Assembly (NCBI RefSeq): GCF_017872555.1
Contig: NZ_JAEDOX010000012.1
Location: 1 to 64,000, forward strand
Length of the DNA stretch: 64,000 bases
Direction: 5' to 3'
Source of the DNA: Ruegeria sp. HKCCSA071
Lineage (GTDB): Bacteria; Pseudomonadota; Alphaproteobacteria; Rhodobacterales; Rhodobacteraceae
Shown: positions 59,234-64,000 of the stretch, in pieces
Layout of the letters: each line of letters opens with the position of its first letter
Position numbering within the stretch: the first letter of the stretch is position 1
Notes under the pieces: model-generated
Seen by the model: the letters and a program-made list of their open reading frames with translations, nothing else
The model's database searches: none
Told to the model about the DNA's origin: nothing
Translations under genes and position numbers: made by a program

Positions 59234-60631
59234 ATGAACTGGGACGCGTTTTCGCATTGGGGTCAGCACATCTCGAAATGGGCGGCCGACTATCACAGAA
59301 CTCTTGCCGAGCGCCCTGTTCGCGCACAGACAAAACCAGGACAAATCGCTGCCCAGCTAATGGTATCGCCCCCCGAGAGTGGCGAGCCGATGGAAGCCAT
59401 CATGGCCGATTTCGAACGGATTGTGATGCCGGGTATTACACATTGGCAACATCCCCGGTTCTTTGCCTATTTCCCCGCCAACGCAGCGCCCCCGTCGATG
59501 CTGGCTGAAATGCTGGTGACCACAATCGCGGCGCAATGCATGTTGTGGCAGACCTCGCCAGCTGCGACCGAGGTCGAAGGTGTCATGGTCGATTGGCTGC
59601 GGCAGGCGCTTGGGTTGCCCGAAGGTATGACCGGAGTTATTCAGGACAGTGCATCATCCGCCACGTTGTCGGCCGTTCTGACCATGCGGGAACGGGCCAC
59701 AGGGTTTACCGGAAACCGCGAAGGCCTGAACGCCAAGGGCGCACTGCGCATCTACTGCTCGGATCAGGTGCATTCATCGATTGATCGGGCTTGCTGGGTT
59801 GCGGGGATCGGTCAGGACAATCTGGTGAAACTACCTACAGGTGGTCCGACCTTTGCGATTGATACTGGGGCTCTAGATACCGCAATTCAGGGTGATATCG
59901 CCGCCGGACATATTCCCGCCGGTATCATTGCAATCACGGGCGGTACCGGTGTCGGGGCCTGCGATGATCTGGTAGCGGTCGCTGAGATTGCGCAAAAATA
60001 TGACCTCTACACACATCTTGACGCGGCCTGGGCGGGGTCGGCGATGATCTGCCCTGAGTTTCGAGAGGCCCTTTGGCCGGGAGTGGACCGTTACGACAGC
60101 ATTGTCTTCAACCCACATAAATGGATGGGGGCGCAGTTCGATTGCGCGATCCAGTTTCTGCGGGACGCCGCGCCACAGCTCAACACGCTTAAGATCGAAC
60201 CGGAATACCTCAAGACCACCGGGGCAGAGGTGACGAATTATTCAGAATGGACCATCCCCTTGGGTCGACGGTTCCGGGCACTAAAGATCTGGTTCTTGTT
60301 GCGCTCTTATGGTCTCGACGGGTTGCGGGACCGTATTCGCAACCATGTACTTTGGGCCAATGAAGTTGCAGAAAAGATCGGTGCGATAGAGGGGTTTGAG
60401 ATCACCACCGGCCCGATCCTAAGCCTGTTTTCCTTTCGCTGTCCGGGGGATGACGCCGCGCAGCAGCGGCTGGTGGATGCGTTGAATGACGATGGCCGAA
60501 TTTACCTGACGCAAGGCATGTTCGATGGCCGCAAGATCATCCGCTTTCAGGTCGGGCAATTCGATACAACGCGCGAAGACGTGCTGATGGCGGCGGATGT
60601 CATCCGCGATGTCTGGGAGAGCCTGCTATGA
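59234..60631 (+). CDS. PLP-dependent aromatic amino-acid decarboxylase
   Basis: A 465-residue group II decarboxylase. HWQHPRFFAYFPANAAPPSMLAEML near the N-terminus and PAATEVEGVMVDWLRQALGLP are typical of tyrosine/DOPA/tryptophan decarboxylases. The cofactor residues are His180 (DQVHSSIDRA), Asp263 (HLDAAWAG) and the Schiff-base Lys296 (FNPHKWMGAQFDC). It lies inside the homoprotocatechuate operon and overlaps hpaG by 4 bp. It would convert tyrosine to tyramine or DOPA to dopamine, whose oxidation gives 4-hydroxyphenylacetate or 3,4-dihydroxyphenylacetate. The substrate is inferred from context. Confidence 0.88.
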   Translation: MNWDAFSHWGQHISKWAADYHRTLAERPVRAQTKPGQIAAQLMVSPPESGEPMEAIMADFERIVMPGITHWQHPRFFAYFPANAAPPSMLAEMLVTTIAAQCMLWQTSPAATEVEGVMVDWLRQALGLPEGMTGVIQDSASSATLSAVLTMRERATGFTGNREGLNAKGALRIYCSDQVHSSIDRACWVAGIGQDNLVKLPTGGPTFAIDTGALDTAIQGDIAAGHIPAGIIAITGGTGVGACDDLVAVAEIAQKYDLYTHLDAAWAGSAMICPEFREALWPGVDRYDSIVFNPHKWMGAQFDCAIQFLRDAAPQLNTLKIEPEYLKTTGAEVTNYSEWTIPLGRRFRALKIWFLLRSYGLDGLRDRIRNHVLWANEVAEKIGAIEGFEITTGPILSLFSFRCPGDDAAQQRLVDALNDDGRIYLTQGMFDGRKIIRFQVGQFDTTREDVLMAADVIRDVWESLL

Positions 60632-61482
60632 AGTTCGCAACATTCAGTGCTGCAGGGGATACCTTCTTTGGCGCGATTACCGATGATGGCGCAATCGCTC
60701 TGAACAGTGATTTTCCCGGGCTTTCCAGCCTGTATGAGGTTATCGCTGCCGGTGAGTTTGGCCGGTTGGCTGCGGTGGCCGAGGGCAAGCCTGTGACCCA
60801 TTCGGATTTCACCTATGAAATGGTGATGCCGGATGCCCGCCGCATTCTGTGCGTCGGCGTGAACTTCCCGGACAGGAATGCGGAATACAAGGATGGCAGC
60901 GCGCAGCCGGAAAATATGTCACTGTTCCCGCGCTTTGCCAGCGGCTTTACCGGCCACAACCGCCCGCTGATCCGTCCGCCGGAAAACCACACGCTGGATT
61001 ACGAGGGCGAAGTGGCCATTGTGATCGGCAAGGCGGGCCGCCGGATTTCGCAGGACGAAGCCTATGACCACATCGCCGCTTTGACGCTGTGCAACGAAGG
61101 CACGATCCGCGATTGGGTGCGCCATGCCAAGTTCAACGTGACTCAGGGCAAGAACTGGGACAATTCAGGGTCGATCGGCCCGTGGCTGGTGCCCTTCACC
61201 GATCCGGCGCAATTAGATAACGCCCGCATTCAGACCCGCGTCAATGGTGAATTGCGCCAGGACGACACCCTTGACCGCATGATGTTCCCGATCCGACGCG
61301 AGATCGAGTATATCTCGACCTTTATGACGCTGAAACCGGGTGACATTATCGTAACCGGTACTCCTACGGGAGCGGGTGCGCGCTTTGACCCGCCAAAATA
61401 TCTTGCACCGGGTGACGTGGTCGAGGTTTCTGTCGAAGGTATCGGCGCCCTGCGCAACACAGTCGAGGATGAGAAGGCATGA
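60628..61482 (+). CDS. hpaG: Fumarylacetoacetase-family HpaG-like decarboxylase/isomerase
   Basis: A 284-residue FAH-fold protein. Metal residues lie in LDYEGEVAIVIGKAGRRI, and the substrate region is FTGHNRPLIRPPENH and WDNSGSIGPWLVPFTDP. The C-terminus VTGTPTGAGARFDPPKYLAPGDVVEVSVEGIGALRNTV is typical of the family. Enterobacterial HpaG is about 430 residues with two repeated FAH domains (decarboxylase and isomerase); here there is only one domain. It acts after HpaF, and either does both reactions or only decarboxylation of the oxo-pentene-tricarboxylate. It is coupled to both neighbours by 4-bp overlaps. Confidence 0.85.
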   Translation: MKFATFSAAGDTFFGAITDDGAIALNSDFPGLSSLYEVIAAGEFGRLAAVAEGKPVTHSDFTYEMVMPDARRILCVGVNFPDRNAEYKDGSAQPENMSLFPRFASGFTGHNRPLIRPPENHTLDYEGEVAIVIGKAGRRISQDEAYDHIAALTLCNEGTIRDWVRHAKFNVTQGKNWDNSGSIGPWLVPFTDPAQLDNARIQTRVNGELRQDDTLDRMMFPIRREIEYISTFMTLKPGDIIVTGTPTGAGARFDPPKYLAPGDVVEVSVEGIGALRNTVEDEKA

Positions 61483-62279
61483 CACCCGAAGAGCATGCCC
61501 GCGCGGCAGCCGACCTGCTTCAGGCTGAACGCACCGGCGAACAGATCGGTCTGCTGAGCCTGCGCCACCCCGAGATGAATATGGACGACGCCTATGAGGT
61601 GCAGAACGCCATCTTTCGCCAGAAACTGGCCGAGGGGCGCAAGATCATCGGGTGGAAGATCGGTCTGACGTCGAAAGCGATGCAATATGCGCTGAACATC
61701 GATATTCCCGACAGCGGCATCCTGTTTGATGATATGGCGTTTGAAAACGGTGGTACGGTTCCTGCGGGCCGTTTCATCCAGCCCCGGATCGAGGCTGAAA
61801 TCGCCTTTGTCATGAAATCCGCAGTCGGTGGCGAGAATGTCAGCCGCGACGATATCGTATCCGCCACGGACTACGTCTCACCGGCGATTGAAATTCTGGA
61901 CACACGTATTCAGCGTCAGGACCCCGAGACTGGCAAGGTCCGAACCGTCTTTGACACAATCAGCGACAATGCGGCCAATGCGGGCATTGTGCTGGGCTCC
62001 GAGCGTCATGCGATCGACACGTTCGACCTGCGCTGGGTTGGCGCGTTGACCTTCCGCAACGGTGAGATTGAGGAAACCGGCCTAGGGGCCGGCGTATTGA
62101 ATGATCCTGTCGAAAGTGTTGTCTGGCTGGCCCGGCGCATGGCGCAATATGGTCAAAGTATTGAACCCGGGCAGGTTATTTTGTCTGGCAGTTTTATCCG
62201 TCCTGTCGAGTGCCCCCCGGGCACAGAAATTCACACGGATTTCGGGCCGTTCGGCGCGGTCGATATCAACTTTGCCTGA
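61479..62279 (+). CDS. hpaH: 2-oxo-hept-4-ene-1,7-dioate hydratase
   Basis: A 266-residue hydratase of the MhpD/HpaH family. It contains GRKIIGWKIGLTSKAMQYALNIDIPDSGILFDDMAFENGG and RFIQPRIEAEIAFVM with the metal-binding acidic residues. The C-terminal GQVILSGSFIRPVECPPGTEIHTDFGPFGAVDINFA is diagnostic. It hydrates the dienoate to 4-hydroxy-2-oxoheptanedioate, which an aldolase (HpaI, not in this window) would split to pyruvate and succinate semialdehyde. It is the last gene of the operon. Confidence 0.92.
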   Translation: MTPEEHARAAADLLQAERTGEQIGLLSLRHPEMNMDDAYEVQNAIFRQKLAEGRKIIGWKIGLTSKAMQYALNIDIPDSGILFDDMAFENGGTVPAGRFIQPRIEAEIAFVMKSAVGGENVSRDDIVSATDYVSPAIEILDTRIQRQDPETGKVRTVFDTISDNAANAGIVLGSERHAIDTFDLRWVGALTFRNGEIEETGLGAGVLNDPVESVVWLARRMAQYGQSIEPGQVILSGSFIRPVECPPGTEIHTDFGPFGAVDINFA

Positions 62280-62424
62280 AAGGCTGTCTCTCGGAACGCC
62301 GTCAGGACAGCATTGAAGGCTGGAAGCCTGCTGATCGGATGTTGTGTGACCCTGCCGGCCTGTCCCGAGATCTTGAATATCGCGCCTGACAAAGCCCGGG
62401 TGTCGTTTTGCCAGAGGAGACAAC

Positions 62425-63021
62425 CTAAAGCTTTTGCACACCATGCATGGTCAGGGTGCTCACCAGATCGGCATAATCCTCGCGGGCTTTGGTGCCTGCG
62501 CCGGTGTTCCACATGTAATACCAGTTCAACATGCCAAAGACTGACATCGTCGCACCGCGAAGCTTGTCCTTGGCGCCGTCAAAGGATCCGGGCGACATTT
62601 CCAGAAGTATGTCGCGTACAAAGTTCACCAGATCAAGCTGATAGCCCCGCAGACGTTTTTGCTGTTCTTCGGTCAATGCGCTCATGCCGCTGATCTGAAC
62701 CCGGTGCTCGTCATCTGCACCTTGATAGGCAAAAAGGATCTCGCGCACTGCTTTGCGCAATTTCTGTTCGGGGCTAAGGCCGTCCAGATCAACATTGCAA
62801 ATCCGGTCCCGCAACTCACGCAGGTACGTTTCAAGGATGTCATACAGGATGGCATCCTTGCTGTCATAGTAGTGATATATGTTTGCTTTCGATATCCCGC
62901 ATTCTTTGGCCAAAAGGGTCATCGAAGCACGGTCAAATCCCTGGTCGGCAAACACTTTTGCCGCCATCTTCAGGATCTGTTCCCGCTTTTGGTCGTGGTC
63001 TTTGGCAATTGTCCGGGCCAC
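62425..63021 (-). CDS. TetR-family regulator (PaaR-like)
   Basis: A 198-residue TetR protein starting at GTG 63021 after AAGGACTGAGCC. The HTH is KMAAKVFADQGFDRASMTLLAKECGISKANIYHYYDSKDAILYDI (about 15-60). The ligand-binding domain includes LFAYQGADDEHRVQISGMSALTEEQQKRL. Its gene directly follows that of the phenylacetate-CoA ligase on the same strand (three bases between stop and start), the arrangement seen for regulators of phenylacetate catabolism in Rhodobacterales. Phenylacetyl-CoA would be the expected effector; this is inferred. Confidence 0.82.
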   Translation of the reverse strand: MARTIAKDHDQKREQILKMAAKVFADQGFDRASMTLLAKECGISKANIYHYYDSKDAILYDILETYLRELRDRICNVDLDGLSPEQKLRKAVREILFAYQGADDEHRVQISGMSALTEEQQKRLRGYQLDLVNFVRDILLEMSPGSFDGAKDKLRGATMSVFGMLNWYYMWNTGAGTKAREDYADLVSTLTMHGVQKL

Positions 63022-63024
63022 GGC

Positions 63025-64000
63025 TCAGTCCTTATCGCGATTGTCTACAACGCGCTTCGCCTTGCCCTGAGAGCGTTCGACGTCGCCGGGGTCACCTACT
63101 ACAATTTCGGTTGAAACGCCAACGACGTCCTTGATTCGCTTGGTCAGCATCCGTGCAGCGGCTGTTTTCGACAGCTCGTCGGTGGAATCTGGGGAAGATT
63201 CAACAAAGACCCGCATGGCGTCCATGCGACCGGATTTGTAGAGCTCGATCTGGTAATAGGGGGCAAGACCGCCCGTTGCCATGACCTGTTCCTCGATCTG
63301 GCTGGGGAAGACGTTGACGCCGCGCAGGATCATCATGTCGTCACTGCGACCGGTGATCTTTGCCATCCGGCGCATGGACCGCGCTGTCCCTGGCAGCAGG
63401 CATGTCAGATCGCGTGTGCGATAGCGGATCATCGGCAACCCTTCTTTGGTCAGTGTCGTGAACACCAATTCTCCGGTTTCGCCATCGGGCAGGACTTCCC
63501 CGGTAACCGGGTCGATGATTTCCGGCAGGAAATGATCCTCCCAGATCACAGGTCCGTCTTTGGTTTCAACGCATTCATTGGCGACTCCGGGGCCCATGAT
63601 CTCGGACAGACCATAGATATCGACGGCGTGCATGTCGAAGGCTGCCTCGACCTCGGCCCTCATCGCGTCAGTCCAGGGTTCCGCACCAAAAACACCAACC
63701 TTCAGCGAGCTCTCACGTGGGTCGAGACCCGCCTTGTGGAACTGTTCAAGGATATTGAGCATGTAGGAGGGTGTGACCATGATCCCGTCAGGCCGGAAAT
63801 CATTGATCAGGTTGACCTGCTTTTCGGTTTGCCCGCCCGACATCGGGACGACGGTCGCGCCAAGGCGTTCGATCCCGTAATGGGCACCTAGCCCACCGGT
63901 GAACAGCCCATAGCCGTAGGCATTGTGCACCATGTCGCCCTTGCGCAGCCCAGATGCCCGCAGAGACCGCGCGCCAAGATCAGCCCAATTGTCGATGTCA
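63025..64000 (-). CDS. paaK: Phenylacetate-CoA ligase (partial, runs off the right edge)
   Basis: The C-terminal 324 or so residues of an AMP-forming ligase. The frame is open to the window end: before the internal Met at 63933 it reads DIDNWADLGARSLRASG and then LRKGD. HNAYGYGLFTGGLGAHYGIERLGATVVPMSGG and DIYGLSEIMGPGVANEC are typical of PaaK, as are LVFTTLTKEGLPMIRYRTRDLT and RSDDMMILRGVNVFPSQIEEQ. It activates phenylacetate to phenylacetyl-CoA for the aerobic paa pathway. The gene starts beyond position 64000. Confidence 0.93.
   Translation of the reverse strand, partial: DIDNWADLGARSLRASGLRKGDMVHNAYGYGLFTGGLGAHYGIERLGATVVPMSGGQTEKQVNLINDFRPDGIMVTPSYMLNILEQFHKAGLDPRESSLKVGVFGAEPWTDAMRAEVEAAFDMHAVDIYGLSEIMGPGVANECVETKDGPVIWEDHFLPEIIDPVTGEVLPDGETGELVFTTLTKEGLPMIRYRTRDLTCLLPGTARSMRRMAKITGRSDDMMILRGVNVFPSQIEEQVMATGGLAPYYQIELYKSGRMDAMRVFVESSPDSTDELSKTAAARMLTKRIKDVVGVSTEIVVGDPGDVERSQGKAKRVVDNRDKD

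Noticed and set aside
63025..63933. Treating the ligase gene as starting at the Met at 63933
   Set aside because: The frame stays open to the window edge and the upstream residues match the conserved PaaK sequence, so the gene is partial rather than short.
1..64000. tRNA, rRNA, CRISPR array, riboswitch
   Set aside because: No cloverleaf with a GTTCRANNC arm, no ribosomal signature, no regularly spaced direct repeats and no conserved riboswitch core were recognised by eye; a covariance-model scan was not possible.

Overview
The window looks like part of an extrachromosomal replicon (large plasmid or chromid) of a marine alphaproteobacterium of the Roseobacter group (Rhodobacterales). Three things suggest this. 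A plasmid-type replication and partition module (DnaA-like replicase, ParA, ParB) lies near the left end. The gene complement is typical of roseobacters: a full sox cluster, oligopeptide and amino-acid ABC transporters, hydroxyproline, homoprotocatechuate and phenylacetate catabolism. The coding style is tightly packed and GC-rich, with many 4-bp ATGA overlaps. No rRNA, tRNA or CRISPR array was seen. The species cannot be named from the sequence alone.

Layout. 1-1244: left end of an IS5-type element, a truncated tyrosine recombinase and degenerate sequence. 1245-4815: parB and parA on the minus strand, three copies of a 16-bp palindrome that are probable parS sites, an iteron-like origin region, and the DnaA-like replicase. 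4937-11886: a class I/II aminotransferase, then an oligopeptide ABC transporter (SBP, two permeases, fused double ATPase). 11979-31099: a sulfur-oxidation island, soxT/soxR/soxS on the minus strand and soxVW-XYZA-BCDEF on the plus strand. It continues with a DUF302 periplasmic protein, a 5-aminolevulinate synthase, a second YeeE/YedE (SoxT-like) transporter, two metallo-beta-lactamase-fold proteins, a LysR regulator and two c-type cytochrome genes. 31158-41163: an amino-sugar (GlcNAc/MurNAc) locus with NagA, a SIS-domain deaminase, a GntR regulator and a sugar kinase, divergent from murQ, a sugar ABC transporter and a Gfo/Idh dehydrogenase. 41249-44431: a FecR-domain protein and a CHASE2 adenylate cyclase. 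44730-55538: a hydroxyproline catabolic operon with its own polar amino-acid ABC transporter, a GntR/FCD regulator and an alpha-ketoglutarate semialdehyde dehydrogenase. 55815-62279: a homoprotocatechuate meta-cleavage operon (hpaR, hpaFED, an aromatic amino-acid decarboxylase, hpaG, hpaH). 62425-64000: a TetR regulator and a phenylacetate-CoA ligase running off the right edge.

How the genes work together. The sox genes encode the periplasmic thiosulfate-oxidising complex (SoxXA, SoxYZ, SoxB, SoxCD), its redox maintenance (SoxS, SoxV, SoxW), a sulfide-oxidising flavocytochrome (SoxEF), sulfur-compound transporters and a persulfide-type repressor (SoxR). Inverted-repeat candidates for SoxR lie upstream of soxR, soxS/soxV, soxX, soxB and the downstream metallo-hydrolase operon. 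The linked ALA synthase could raise haem supply for the many c-type haems encoded here. The hydroxyproline operon encodes all steps from trans-4-hydroxy-L-proline to 2-oxoglutarate, plus two extra enolase/racemase-family enzymes of unknown substrate. A palindrome shared by three promoters probably marks the regulon of its GntR regulator. The homoprotocatechuate operon lacks the 4-hydroxyphenylacetate hydroxylase but contains an aromatic amino-acid decarboxylase, suggesting entry from tyrosine- or DOPA-derived amines.
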